Shown: positions 1-11,836, numbered from the stretch's first letter. The stretch: 64,000 nucleotides of DNA from Microplitis mediator (GCF_029852145.1 NC_079972.1:12956986-13020985), one strand, 5' to 3'. The notes: generated by a model from the sequence alone, not told the origin. Made by a program: numbers and translations.

Positions 1-130
1 TTTAAAAATTTTTGAATTAATAAATAAAATGTAAGTATAGAAAAGAAAAAATGCGTATTCAGATAATTTGAAAATTAGCGCGCGCATTTTTTAAAATTTC
101 ATTATTTTAATTGATTTATTCATTTATTCA

Positions 131-529
131 AAATTTATAAATTGTCTGGTGTCTGTTATATTCACATTCAAAAAAATATTTGAAAAAATTGCACGCATAG
201 ATTTTTTAATTTTCTACATGTGCATTTTTTTGTTTTTTTTTTTTTTTTTCATTCTTCTAATTGATTTATTGAAAAAAAAAATACGAAAATTGTTTATTGT
301 CTATCAATTTCAATGATCCTGAAGTTAGCAGACATTAAAAAATTTTTGAATTTTTGTTTTTCAAAAAATCAATTGCAAAAAAATAAAATGAAATTATGCA
401 CATGTAGAAAATTTATAAAACTACAGGTGCAATTTTTTACAATATTTTTTTTTCTATGGTTTATTGTCTGAAAAAAAATTCAAAAATTACTAGACGTCTG
501 CTAATTTCAGTATCATCAATTTCAGGGTC
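131..529 (+). mobile_element. F1 MITE copy 1, interrupted by copy 2
   Basis: This is an older copy of the ~200-bp F1 element in forward orientation. Its left end is degraded. Its internal hairpin motif (TTGCAC..TAG then CTACATGTGCA) is visible at about 199-230. Its right terminal repeat is split: it runs to about 314 and resumes at 515-529 (ATCAATTTCAGGGTC). The sequence ATCAATTTCA flanks the inserted copy 2 on both sides, as expected of a 9-10 bp target-site duplication. Confidence 0.75.
315..514 (-). mobile_element. F1 MITE copy 2, nested in copy 1
   Basis: This reverse-orientation F1 copy starts GATCCTGAAGTTAGCAGAC and ends with the inverted terminal repeat GTCTGCTAATTTCAGTATC. The central GCACATGTAG..CTACAGGTGC hairpin is intact. 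It is inserted in the right terminal repeat of copy 1 with a repeated 9-10 bp flank. Confidence 0.8.
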
Positions 530-682
530 ATAAAATTAGAACTTGTCACCACCTAAGAAAATCGATAGAAAATCTATAGAAAATCACAACGTCACCGCCT
601 AAGAAAATTTTGTATTAAAAATTTGAATTTAACATTTTCTTTTAAATTTAAGATCTACTGTCGGTAGGCAAGAAAATCAATC

Positions 683-805
683 TGTGTCACCAGGATCTAG
701 GGTAATTTAATTATCTCTATCATCAAGATCTAAGTGATTAATTATCTGTATCAACAGGAATCTGGATAATTAATTAATACACCTGTCATCGGAATCTGTG
801 TAATA
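683..805. repeat. Degenerate tandem repeat, unit about 30-37 bp
   Basis: Four diverged units share the pattern CTGT.TCA.CAGGAATCT..TAATTAATTA. The units vary in length and are interrupted. No coding potential is visible. Confidence 0.5.
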
Positions 806-2537
806 GACATCCGTCAAAATTTCCCGCCATTATTTGATAAATAAAAAATTAATTCAGGGCGCGGCTTCAAGACACTAGATTTTGAACAAGTTTGCCAACA
901 AAACGGTTAAATTGCGTTGCAAATATTTTTAAAAATTACCAGATTATTATTTATTTATTTATTTATGATCGTGTGCTCTGTTCTGCTCATGTTCATTACT
1001 CTCTACACCGTAAGGGCTATTAGAGGTCATTGTTTTCGACAACACAATGAACCCATTGCGCTGTATTTGATATTTTGGTAATTACGTCAAAGAATTGAAT
1101 TAAAACTGTAAGTAATTTTAATTATTTTATTTTATTTTATTTAGTACTCGCGTATTTTTAAAATCTATTATTTTACGTCGCACATAATTTTAATTATTTT
1201 TAGAATTAATTATTCACATGACATTTTGTCATATTAATAATAAACTATTTTATTAATTATAATTACGATGACAACAATAATAATTAAGTCATAAATTTAA
1301 ATTTAAATTGTAAGTAAAATTTACTTTATAGAATAATTTAATAAATATGATAGACTACTCCATTATTAAACTAAAGTTTTATTGTTTTATAATTAAATAA
1401 CAGCTTGGGAAATAAAAGTTTAATAAAACTTTTTATTTGTAATGAAAAATAAGACGACTTGAAAGTTTAATAAACTTTGAATTATTGAAGCCGACGTGAA
1501 AAAAATAAAATAATAAATCTGAAAAATATTTTTCAAATAAATTTTATTATTAATTTAAATTTCATTTTTTTAACAGGGTTGCAAACAAATTATTTTTTTT
1601 TTTAAATCAATTATTCCATTAGTCAGTTAACGAATAATTTATGAATTTAATTAGTCATTTTTTGTTGATTAATTATTTAAAAATAATGCAATTAAAATTT
1701 ATCTATAATATACTTCTACTAAATTAAATAAATTCACAAACAAACATTTCAAATTCAATTGAAACTCTAATTAGTTTTTAAATTTAAATGATAAATAATA
1801 AAAGTTAAATGGATTAAAAGATTTTAAATCGGAAGCTGCTCCTTTTATTTCAAATTATCAATGATTTTTTATTTAAATTTATAAATCACTAATGAATTTA
1901 ATAAATTAATTAATTTTAAATAAAGCAACCCAACTTTCCAGGAATAATAGAAATTTTTGAGAACTAAAAATTGCACACCTCAATAGCTCATAATAATTGT
2001 TAATATTTAATTTCAATTTTTTTAAATATCCCGCCTTTTTTCACAGATGTTACTTTTTATTTTTTAACCCTACTGTCACTCGAGTGCTGCCACCAGTAGT
2101 TCGAGGAAAAAGAAGAAAAAATAATAAATAAAAAATGGCGGCAAAATTTTTAATGAATTACTGGTCCTAAGTTTTTTATTAATTACAATAAAACCACAAG
2201 GATTTAGATAATGAATTTCCATAGGGTCCTTGCGACAAAAATTACAAAGCTACTAAAAAAAAAACAGGCCGATTTATTAAATTTTTCTAAAGTTATCGTG
2301 ATTCCAAAGATTCACAGACGACAATTGACGCCACTGGTTTCTAGGATTAAAATAATTAATTTAAAATCAATGGAATAATGAATCGATTCAATACCGGGTC
2401 GAAATTATGCCTCAATAAATTAGCTTTGTTCTAGTATCCATTTCAACGAATTTTAGGGTAATAAAAAAATATAGATATGATTTAACGTAAGTGAATTAGT
2501 CGCGGTCGCACTTGAGGTGTGCAAAAATAATAATAAA

Positions 2538-4931
2538 TTAATCAGTATAAATAATATCATAAATAGATTTAGGAATATGATCACTGAGAAATGCTTGTAG
2601 TCTTTCTTTACGAGTGACTGGTGTGTATCTTTTCAAAGGAAAAGTTTTCGTAGTACCATCAACTAATGCCCTCATAACGCGAGTCAAATCAGCTTCTGGA
2701 CCCTTAGTATATTTTTCCAGTGACAGCATTTCTTTTTGAAACAATTCCTCACCATACTCTTTTCTTGTTTGTGGTTCCAGTTGTACCCACATGTCTCTAG
2801 CTTGATTTAGAAGAGCCGAGTTGTCTTTTAGCCACGAATTACCAGCAACATATTCACCAGCCTCGACAATAACAACATCCACGCCCCATCTGCGCATTTC
2901 CAGTCTCAAACATGAACCCCATGCTTCTAATGCAGCCTACACAAATTTATTTATTACCAAGGATAATTACCATTAACATCCTCACTACCCTGATTAAAAA
3001 TTACCATTGAATCCGACTAACTCCGATTGGTTCCGATTTAAATTCGATAGACTTTCAGGTGACCGATCTAATGAACTTTGAAAATTGAACTTTCGCAATT
3101 TGAACTTTGGTAAATTTGAATGATACTGAAGTTAGCAGAGTCTAATAATTTTTGAATTTTTTTTAAAACGATAAATCATTAAAAAAAAAAATAATTAGAA
3201 AATTGCACCTATAGCTTTTTTATTTTTCTACATGCGCGTATTTTTATTTTTTTTTTTTGTAATTAATTTGTTGAAAAAAAAAAATCCGAAAATTTTTAAT
3301 TGTCTGCTAACTTCAGGATCATAAATTTGAACTTTTATGAATTGATCAATGAATAAATGAAAAAAAAATATTTTTGATGAAAGAAATACTAAATTATTCA
3401 AAGTTTACATTTACAAAAGTTGAAATGGCCTAAGTTCAAATTTCCAAGTTAAAATTTTCGAAGTTCGTTAGGTGTGGAACCGACTTTCAATCGGAATTCA
3501 TTGGTTTCAATTTGAGTTTTTAATCGGAGTAAATCACCCCATTTTCAATTACATAATAATAATAATAAAAAAAATATTATTTAATTTAAAAAAATTACTT
3601 ACTCCATTCGCACATTGGATTCCTCGAATCGGGCTTGGAATTCGAGCCAAAATACTAGACACCAAAATAATACGTCCTTTGCAACGTCTAATAAGAGGTA
3701 AAAATACCTAAAAGAAAAAGTTTTGTTCTTATAGTTTATTTTTAATTATATTCAAATTACACAGTTATTAAAAAATAAACAGAGCATACATACTTGAGAT
3801 AATCGTGCGACACTCATAAAATTAATGTCAACACTTTTCCTTAGTACTGAAAGGGGAACCCATTCACATTCTCCTAGAGTAATCCAAGCATTCGCATGTA
3901 TCAGTGCCCATAATCCTTAAATATAAAAAAACAAATTTAATCTCATAAATTTTTTTTGTTTAAAATTACAATAAAAAATCTAAAATTACTTCGGCATATT
4001 TAGTTCATTTGATAAATAAATACAAGCGGATTAAATAGTTTAAAAAATTTTAAATTGACGTTCAATTAACGTCAACTAAAAATGTTAAACAAATAATTAA
4101 AACTTTAAATTGGATTTAAATTTATTTGTTAGTCATTAAATAAATAATTAAACCTGGGGCACCGTCGGGTAAATTTTCGTTAACGTAAAGAAAAGCTGAA
4201 TGTATGTCATGTTCATTAGTTATATCTAATTGTAATGGATGCAATCTCCCAGAGGTATCTTTTTTTAATTTATCGACTTTTTCTTCATTGTCAGTTTTGT
4301 TTGTGAATCCAGCGAATACCGTAAATCCCTAAGTAAATAAATAAATAATTATTTTTTTATACATTTTATTTTTAACAATTAAATAGGGCTTTAAATTTAT
4401 TTAGATACCTACTAGTTCATCGAGTTTTTTTGCTAAAGCACATCCGACTCTCGAGTCACATCCAGTTACAAGGACAGCTTTGCCAGCTGCAGTCACCTGG
4501 GAGACAGTTCAATTAATATTTATATCTATTACGTTTGATTTAAAAACTCCATTATTTCAAATCCCAGAATGCTAAAGGTCAGAGGTTATCAAGGCCTTAA
4601 TAATTCAATTTTATGGATTTAAACTCTGCATTTTTTAAATAGATTGTCATTGAACCAAAGTAACGTGACATTGGGAATTCAAATATTTTTAAATCTCTAT
4701 TTTTTAAATTCTTACCTTGAGGTTGTGATAGAAGAGGGTGAAGCCTACGGATAATGATAAAAAGAGAAGAAATAATACAAAACTTGAAGTCTGTGAAATT
4801 CCGAGGGTGTTAAGAATAGTAGAAATAATAACTGCGACCGCGTGCGAAAAAGCTACTGGTAGAAGACATCTCTCTAATAATTCCCAAGTTTGACTATCAT
4901 CTGGCTCCTCGATAACTTTTTTAGCTGGCAT
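2538..4931 (-). CDS. BDH1-like short-chain dehydrogenase/reductase lacking the catalytic Tyr-Lys pair
   Basis: Six exons on the minus strand (4931-4716, 4496-4413, 4328-4154, 3915-3794, 3707-3603, 2936-2538) join in frame with GT..AG introns to give about 366 aa. Residues 28-70 are hydrophobic, suggesting an N-terminal membrane anchor. A Rossmann fold follows, with the nucleotide-binding turn TGCDSRVG at 83-90, then LGFTVFAG, an LxLDIT strand, the Asn of the tetrad (N190) and the catalytic Ser region LVSSI (213-218). The sequence aligns without gaps to the D-beta-hydroxybutyrate dehydrogenase (BDH1)/retinol dehydrogenase branch. At the YxxxK position, however, it reads QCANG (230-234), and the NNAG motif reads HANA (165-168). 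The fold is therefore likely, but classical SDR catalysis is doubtful. The large last intron carries an F1 transposon (3122-3320). The gene starts 1.7 kb from, and divergent to, the CIDE-N gene. Confidence 0.85.
3122..3320 (+). mobile_element. F1 MITE copy 3, in the last intron of the SDR gene
   Basis: This is a 199-bp full-length copy. It starts GATACTGAAGTTAGCAGA and ends TCTGCTAACTTCAGGATC, a near-perfect terminal inverted repeat. The internal hairpin is TTGCACCTATAG..CTACATGCGC. TAAATTTGAA occurs on both sides and is a candidate 9-10 bp target-site duplication. It lies in the intron 2937-3602. Confidence 0.85.
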
Positions 4932-5246
4932 TTTTTAAAAGAAGTTTTTGAATTTACTAAGTTGGATTATTTAAATCGCTGTTACGTAAATAATAAAATA
5001 ATAATTATGTCGTTAAAATGGTCGTTGAAAGCCGAATTTTCAGCAAGTCGAAAACTATAACTCGATCACAGCTGAAGCTGAGCTAACTTTAAACTGGAAA
5101 TAGTGTCTCATTTTAATACTCAAACTAAAAATAATCAGCAGGGCTGCGTCTTTAAATTTTGTATCCCTTCTTATTATTTTCAGTTAATCTCAAACTTTTT
5201 TTTATTATTTTTAAAAAAATTATTTATTAATCTTTTATAAATTTGC

Positions 5247-5358
5247 GGTAAAAAAGACCCAGTACCCGATCAGGGAACTAGTACCCGATCACTCATATAT
5301 TTACCAAATATAGATATACAAATATATAAAGTAATCAGGTGCTAGGTCTTTTACCTTA
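5247..5358. mobile_element. F2 short inverted-repeat element, copy 1
   Basis: It starts GGTAAAAAAGACC and ends GGTCTTTTACC, with CTAGTACCCGATCA near the left end and an AT-rich centre (TATAGATATACAAATATA). Two relatives lie at 19174-19287 and 35842-35980. This copy has a local duplication of the GTACCCGATCA segment. Confidence 0.65.
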
Positions 5359-5575
5359 ATCATTTTTTTTCTATCAAAAATAATTGAAAAAAAAATTAAT
5401 TGGGATAAATTAATTTTTGATAAATAAAAAATTAATTAAATTTATGTCAATAATAAATCAAATCTATGTAATTACAAATATTTAATTAATAATATAAATT
5501 ATTAATAAATCAATAGATTCAATTAAAATATTTATATATTTATTTAGCTTGTTCAAATATGCTGTTAATTAAGGG

Positions 5576-5584
5576 TATAAATAG
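5576..5584 (+). promoter_or_regulatory. Candidate TATA box 1 upstream of the CIDE-N gene
   Basis: A perfect TATAAATAG lies in the 1.7-kb region between the divergent SDR and CIDE-N genes. It is about 1 kb upstream of the CIDE-N start codon, so use by that gene would need a long or spliced 5'UTR. Confidence 0.35.
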
Positions 5585-5724
5585 AACACAATTGAGTAAT
5601 TAGTAGTTTGCATTGAGTGTGTGGGAGCTGTCAATGTCATCAGAGGAATGTGGCAAGTGGTAGCTGGCTAGGTCAGAAATTCGTCAAAGTTCAACTTAAA
5701 AGTGTCGTCGAGACCATTGCGCTC

Positions 5725-5733
5725 TATAAATAA
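5725..5733 (+). promoter_or_regulatory. Candidate TATA box 2 upstream of the CIDE-N gene
   Basis: TATAAATAA is preceded by GCGCTC, the second of three such boxes within 460 bp. No convincing initiator about 30 bp downstream was recognised. Confidence 0.25.
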
Positions 5734-6022
5734 AGTGAAAGAGCGAAGATAAAAAATAAAAAAAAAATAGTCGCGGTCGGTGAAAGGGGTGTTGGGAAGG
5801 GTGAAGGAACTAGGGAATTATAAGAAAGCGGGAAACTGTAGAGGAGAGACAGGGGAGAGACCTCGTACACGAAAGAGAGGAGAGGCGGAAAAGGGGTGTT
5901 TTGAGGATGAGGGTGAGGGTGAGGTTATTGATTCGTAGGATGTAGTCGGTATATATATTTGAGAGTGGGGGTGAGTTGGGTTCGTCACATGACTGTATGT
6001 ATACAACGCAGTCTACGTTGCC

Positions 6023-6031
6023 TATAAATAG
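6023..6031 (+). promoter_or_regulatory. Candidate TATA box 3 upstream of the CIDE-N gene
   Basis: TATAAATAG is followed about 30 bp downstream by CCAGTGC, which resembles an arthropod initiator. It lies next to a G/A-rich tract (about 5775-5935) that stands out from the AT-rich surroundings. If used, the CIDE-N transcript would have a 5'UTR of about 570 nt. Confidence 0.45.
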
Positions 6032-6625
6032 GAAGGGTGGTTGCACCATTGACCCAGTGCTAGTTGGATTACCGTACTGTCGGGTGGGTGGTCGTAGTGT
6101 TAACTCCGTACGCCTTAAAACTTTCTTCACACCCAATCCTAAAACTTAACTTTATTTACTCACAATCACAACTTACCAACAATCTTAAATATATGAATAT
6201 TAGTTTCAAATTTCTCGCGCTTTAAATTTTTGAAAAAAAAAATAAACATTAAATAGTTTAACTGCTCAATTTAAACACAGTGAAAAGTTTGTGTAAAAAA
6301 AGCTCAAATACAAAAAACAATCCCTGCGACACTGCCCACTTGTCGTATTATTAAAAAGTATAAACCCTTTGGCTAAATGAAGACAAATATAAAGACTAGT
6401 TACTAAATTAATAAGTGATTCTAAATTATTGATAAGGGATTAGGATTAGCGCGAGGAGCAGATAAGAATAGTGTAAATAGAATCCTAATAACGCGTATAC
6501 GTTTGTGCCTACCCCAGCTACTTTAGTACAAAGACCTACGTAATGAGCTCTTGAAGAATTAGTTTAATTAAGTGGTGTAATAGTAAAAAAAAAGTTTTTT
6601 TTATTTTTATTTATTTGAAGCCAAG

Positions 6626-7408
6626 ATGTCCGAGAGTAACTCAGCAGTTACGGTGACCGGGAACCCCTACAAAATCGTCGACTGCTCCAGGGAAAAACGA
6701 AAAGGAATAACTGCCGCTTCACTTGAAGACCTGACCAATATCGCCAGGAGTAGACTGTCCCTGCCTACCGATGCTGATGTCACGATTGTTCTAGAGCAAG
6801 ATGGTAATTTTATTTTAATTAATTTATCACTCAGAGTTCATCGTTTTAGCGATCGATACTTTGGGTCAAAGCACTCGGCGCGTAAACAGAAATAATCCTA
6901 GTGAAATTAATTAATAATCATAATTATATTTTATAATTTAAAAATAAAAAAGTTAATAACCGTTTTAGGTACTGAAGTGGATGACGAAGAGTACTTTGCA
7001 ACGTTGGAAAGAAATACGAGCTTAATGGTACTTCATGGCTCTGAAAAGTGGGCCGCACCCGGCAGCGCAAAGACCGCGACGTCACGTTATATTCTCGTTG
7101 ATAATGTTGACAATGCAGGTCGCACTGATGAAAGTGCAACCACTCGAGGTAATTATCACCGGGCGATCGAACCACTTGTATCAACATTACACAGCGATCC
7201 AACACACATTTCTCTGCTGGGTGGCAACGACCTAGAATTACTCAGCGACATGAATCCCGATAGTTTGGCTGACATAGTGCCTGACCGGATGTTTCTGGAG
7301 CAGCTTAAGGAGGCGTCGGGCAGATTCTTGGCTGAAAAACGTCAAGCCCAAGAGTCAATGGCACTTCTCCAGATGTACGCAAGCAGCGGGGAGATGGAGC
7401 GGGCGTAG
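6626..7408 (+). CDS. CIDE-N domain protein of the ICAD/DFF45 (Drep) family
   Basis: Two exons (6626-6803 and 6969-7408) join through a phase-1 GT..AG intron to give 205 aa. The CIDE-N fold spans roughly residues 12-90: NPYKIVDCSREKRKGI, a central helix ending RSRLSLP, then the hallmark LEQDGTEVDDEEYFATL and a closing SEKW. Residues about 128-203 match the helical middle domain of DFF45/ICAD, with HISLLGGNDLELLSDM, a long helix and QESMALLQMY. In the family these proteins bind the caspase-activated DNase (CAD) or related CIDE-N partners. This protein stops after the middle domain, where vertebrate DFF45 (331 aa) continues with a further C-terminal region. That short architecture could suit a Drep paralogue as well as ICAD, so no single symbol is assigned. 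The start follows GCCAAG, a fair Kozak context. Confidence 0.85.
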
Positions 7409-7542
7409 GCAATGTGGGGGGTGGGCGCCCTCACCATTGCCAGCATGTATCGTGTAAGACGTCGAATTTTTTATAAAGGTCGACAGTTTCAGCAAACGAT
7501 GATTTTGTTTTGGAATTGATGCCCAACCTTTATTAGTATTAA

Positions 7543-7575
<33 letters not shown>

Positions 7576-8305
7576 TAATAATAATAATCCCAATTATTAT
7601 CAATTTAAAATAAATTGTGTGTCTTATCATAACTTGTGGCTATTGCGCCGAATCTGTAAGGAATTATTGTTAAACAATTGTCGGATTAGATGTAGATATT
7701 TAGATAAACTCGATATAAGTACATATATTTATTAAATCATTGATTGATTAAAACTAAAATAGTCATAGTGGAGTAATTAACTATAAAAATAGCTGGTAAT
7801 TGATTGTTTAATTGAGGTAATTTTTAGAATGCAGATATATTATATATATATATGAAAAAAAAAAAAATTTTCTCTTGAATTATTCTTGAATGATCGCTAT
7901 GACTTAATGTCAAAGTGCGCGCACCCTACGGAATTGTAAAATTGAGACGCTCAGTAATAACAAGACACATTGTGTAATATTGCAGCATTTAAAATAAAAT
8001 GCAAATTAACGGTTACTTAATTTTATGAAAATGTTATTCAAATAATAACCGCTAATGGATGGTAGACTTGATTTGTAATTGTAAGTTTACTGTAAGTCAG
8101 TTTTTAATAGGATTAACTTTATAATTATTTTTTAAACGCAGACTTGTTTATTCAAGTCTATTGTTGCAAATAAATAATCGAGTCTGCGATAAAAACATTT
8201 TTTGTAAAATTTGGAAAACGGTTGACTCTGTGGCCAGCCTCAACTTCCTGCTGTCTTTGAGTCAGAAAATTTTTATTTTATTCAACCAAAAAAATTAATT
8301 TTTGT

Positions 8306-8605
8306 ACTACGATATCTTTGGAACGAATCAGCGGATTTGAATCTACTTGGCGGGAATCGAAGAGGCTTTTTAAGGCTCAAAACTTGATACACTTTGAGGT
8401 AAATCGGGCAAGTAGTTTGAGAAATACGAAAAAAACCTAGAAAATAAAATCATTTTTAGTTTTTAATTTTCGTATAACTCGTAAACTTATCGACTGATCG
8501 ATATTAAAATCTATCGAGATCTAAGTCTTGATGAGCCCTTTCGATTGCCGCCAAGTAGATTTAAATCGGTTGATTCGTTCCAAAGATATCGTACCACAAA
8601 AACTG
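8306..8605. mobile_element. Palindromic element with ~65-bp inverted arms
   Basis: The left arm (8306-8372, containing ACGATATCTTTGGAACGAAT and CTACTTGGCGG) is repeated inverted at 8535-8605, with a few mismatches. About 160 bp lie between the arms. The terminal inverted arms and lack of coding sequence fit a non-autonomous DNA transposon or foldback element. The immediate flanks (8221-8300, 8610-8800) may belong to the same unit. Confidence 0.65.
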
Positions 8606-10112
8606 TCCGGAAGTAGAATAGCTTTCAATTTTAAGTTGAAAAATGAACAAAAATCCTTTTTTTTCGAGTAGACGTAATTGAGCTGTCCCAGGATCTCAAA
8701 ACCCCGAGATCTGTTGGAAACAGATCGGACCGTAATCAATGACTTTTTTTAAAAATTTGAAATTTTCTCAGCGGGAAATTTAAAAATAAAAATATTAATA
8801 ACTGACGACCCCCTTAAGAAAAAGATTGTAAATGTTTTTAAAAAGTTAGGAAATGTATACATCGCTTGGGTAGGTCCCTCATGACCTTGGAAGATTTAAC
8901 AAAATCCCAATACACAATTAATTGATAATAATTATAAAATATAAATGTAATTCCGTTGGCCGGTATGTTGTTGGTTGTACGTAGATTGTAATATCGATGT
9001 CTATTTTACGTTGATCATTATTATAAATAATGTGCGAGTAAAAAAATGAAAAAAAAAAAAAAATGATTTAAGACTGAACTCATAGACACCACACGCGCAT
9101 ATATATCCATCCCCATTTAGATCACCAATTCATTGTTTCCATAATATATATTTATTATGATAATCGATTGCAATCGACACATACAATATCAGCCCTTTGA
9201 TACCAAGCGAAGTAGTGCAGATGATAAGAGATTTAATTAGTAACAAATAAATTTAATTAAATATAATTAATAAATTAAATAAATAAGCAGGCAGTTTATT
9301 ATCGTAATTCCATAATAATAATAATATTAAGTATGTACTCAAAGTTTATAAACAATCTAGAGGCTTCTGATAAAGACTGTATGCTCACGTCCTGCCCCTA
9401 AACCCTTTACCGCTTGAGCCTTTACGATTATCAATTTTTTAATGACTTTTTTTCAAGATTGTTATTAAAGTTTCCTTTAAAATTAATATCTAAATTATAG
9501 CAGAAGCCTCCCTTATATTATTATTACTAATAATTATAATGCGACCCGGTATAAATGAAAAATATAAAAAAAAACTATTTATAAAAATTGTAATTTGTAA
9601 GTCGATAGAAAATTTAATTATCTGTCCAAGATTAAAAATGTTCAGGTGATTATTTGTAAATTTAATTACTATCTGATCATTTTTTTTCTTCTAATGCTGA
9701 TAGTATGTAAAATAAAATAAAAATTATTAGAATATAAAAGTAAATTTATGCAACGGTAACTAATAGTGAGGCTGTTAGTCAATAACTTAAATAACGAAAT
9801 AGTACTGCCAATAAATAAACTCAAAAATAAATGAAACAAAAAAACAAAAAGCCAAATTTATGCTCAACAAGTTCTTGAAGTATTAAAAGAAAACCATTTT
9901 CCTTTTTTTTATTATTATATTTATTGATTATTAAATTTAAAAGGTAACGTCGAACGTATGTAGAACGTCACGTTTTTGGCTAGCAGCCGATAAAATTTTA
10001 TGTACATTTAATAATTAACGATCAATAATATATTGATAATAAATATTATACATACTAGTATATAAATATATATTAAAGAAAAAATATGATAGTATTGAAT
10101 TAAATTTCATGG

Positions 10113-10577
10113 CGTGTTCGGCTGCCAGCTCTGGGCTGCTCGGAAAAATTTCTAAAGTCAACGAGATTTTCCGAATGCTATATATTTATATAATTCAAAC
10201 AGTTGCCGCTTTTATAATGAGCCTATAGGCAGAAAAAGTCTTGAGTCAAAAAAATATTTTGAATTTCTCGAGCCAAGAGAACTTGTCTCCAGAGATTTTA
10301 ATTTTATCCGAGAAAATTGAGGTTTTCAAAAAAACTATTTTTTTTTCTGTCTATTGGAATATTTATCAAATCATAAATTTTTTAGATATATGTAAGATAT
10401 TTTTTTAGTAAATTACTTTTAAAAAATTAGTTGTGGATAACGACGACCTGATTAAAAAAAAATCTTATCCGTCAGTAAATGTTCCGAGGAAGTAATTTTT
10501 TATTTTACAATTGACAGTAGGATTCTTAGTATCAATCGGCTCTGCTCTGAGTGGTCGATAGCAAACAGCCGAACACC
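10113..10577. mobile_element. Candidate non-autonomous element with GTGTTCGGCTG ends
   Basis: GTGTTCGGCTG at the left is matched by CAGCCGAACAC at the right, 465 bp apart, with weak similarity further in (CTCTGGGCTGCTCGG against CGGCTCTGCTCTGAG). No target-site duplication was identified. The interior is AT-rich and non-coding. Confidence 0.45.
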
Positions 10578-10640
10578 CATAAGAGTCCAGTATTTAAATT
10601 TAATTGCTACTAATTATTATTGTTATTAATTATAAAATAA

Positions 10641-11773
10641 TTATATTTTGATGGTATTCAAAAAATTAGCATCAATTAACTGGAAAAGAGCACTGGATGC
10701 TTCATTCCAACGTGCTGAGGCGTTTCTAAGCTGACAAGCAGCCTCTTGTACAGTCAGTTCACTCTTCACTAGCTGCTTGTTTATTCCCATCAGCTCCTGA
10801 ATACCAGCATTTATAGTACCCTCTGTCAGACCAACTATATCGGTCCTCAAAGATTCATTGCATTCGTCTGTTAATAAAAAAAAATAATTAATTAATTGTA
10901 AAATAATCAATTATTATTGTGATATTTTAAATTGGTAATTTTATTGTCTGTTGATAGGTAGATTATTAGGCTGCTTTTAATCAATTTATTAAATTTGTTG
11001 TAATTTATAGAATTGAATATAAATAAATTTTACTTGTGATTACATTCCAGTTAATTAATAATTACTATTGTAATAAATATTTAAAATATATCGCATTAAT
11101 GTAATAATAAAAGTAGTTAGATAAAAAACATTTTGTTTACTTTTATTATCATTATCATCAATAATTATTTCCTCAAGGTCACTTATTCTGAACTCTATCA
11201 TTAAATTTTTAATTTTTAATTAGTCAAGATGTTAATAATTAATTATTGCTGTTAAATTCCATTTCAAATCTTCGGTAAGAGTGATTTAGATTAGAATTTT
11301 TTCAAGTATTTAAAAATATTTATTCATTTACAGCCGTAAGATGGACGGAGGAGTATATGGTCCATAAAAGTCATCGGCTGTCCAATTTCAAAACACAGTA
11401 ACTGACAAAAATAAAACTTTGGAAATATGTATTGAATCATATCCACAAGACTCCACTGGTACTAAAAATATGAACAAATTGATTTTGAAAAATTTGTCCC
11501 TTACTGTGTTTTGAAATTGGGCAGCCGTCATTGGGAACAGATAAATTGTTCCCGTGGTATTCCTAACACTTTGTCGCAATTTTCAGGGGGGAAAGGGGTC
11601 TGAGATACAAAACAAAAAGTGATGATTTTCAAAAAATTCTGGATGTTATTGTTTTTACCCCGATTTTAGAAAATCGAGTTTTCATCAGATGTCGACGTTT
11701 TGAAGTCCTAGGAAGTTATTCTGACTATTTTCAGAATGATGCTCAAGTGTCTATATACTGTATGTGTGTGTGT

Positions 11774-11836
<63 letters not shown>

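Larger units (their letters stand above)
1..2537. other. AT-rich gene-free stretch left of the SDR gene
   Basis: No coding region was recognised on either strand. It contains two nested copies of the F1 inverted-repeat element (about 131-529) and a degenerate tandem repeat (683-805). The rest is A/T-rich sequence with short homopolymer runs. The part next to 2537 is expected to hold the 3'UTR of the minus-strand SDR gene. Confidence 0.6.
7409..10640. other. Gene-free interval between the CIDE-N and BLOS3 genes
   Basis: The first few hundred bases are probably the 3'UTR of the CIDE-N gene; an AATAAA lies near 7607 after a short (TTA)n run at about 7543-7575. The rest holds the 8306-8605 palindromic element and the 10113-10577 element. 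No other coding signal was recognised. Confidence 0.6.

Noticed and set aside
5810..6136. Minus-strand open frames of 62 and 108 codons upstream of the CIDE-N gene
   Set aside because: They are antisense to a G/A-rich promoter or 5'UTR tract and show Pro/Ser/Thr-rich low complexity with no recognisable family.
6849..6865. 17-mer ATCGATACTTTGGGTCA shared with 21113-21129
   Set aside because: Flanks are unrelated; a single shared 17-mer in 64 kb of biased composition can occur by chance.
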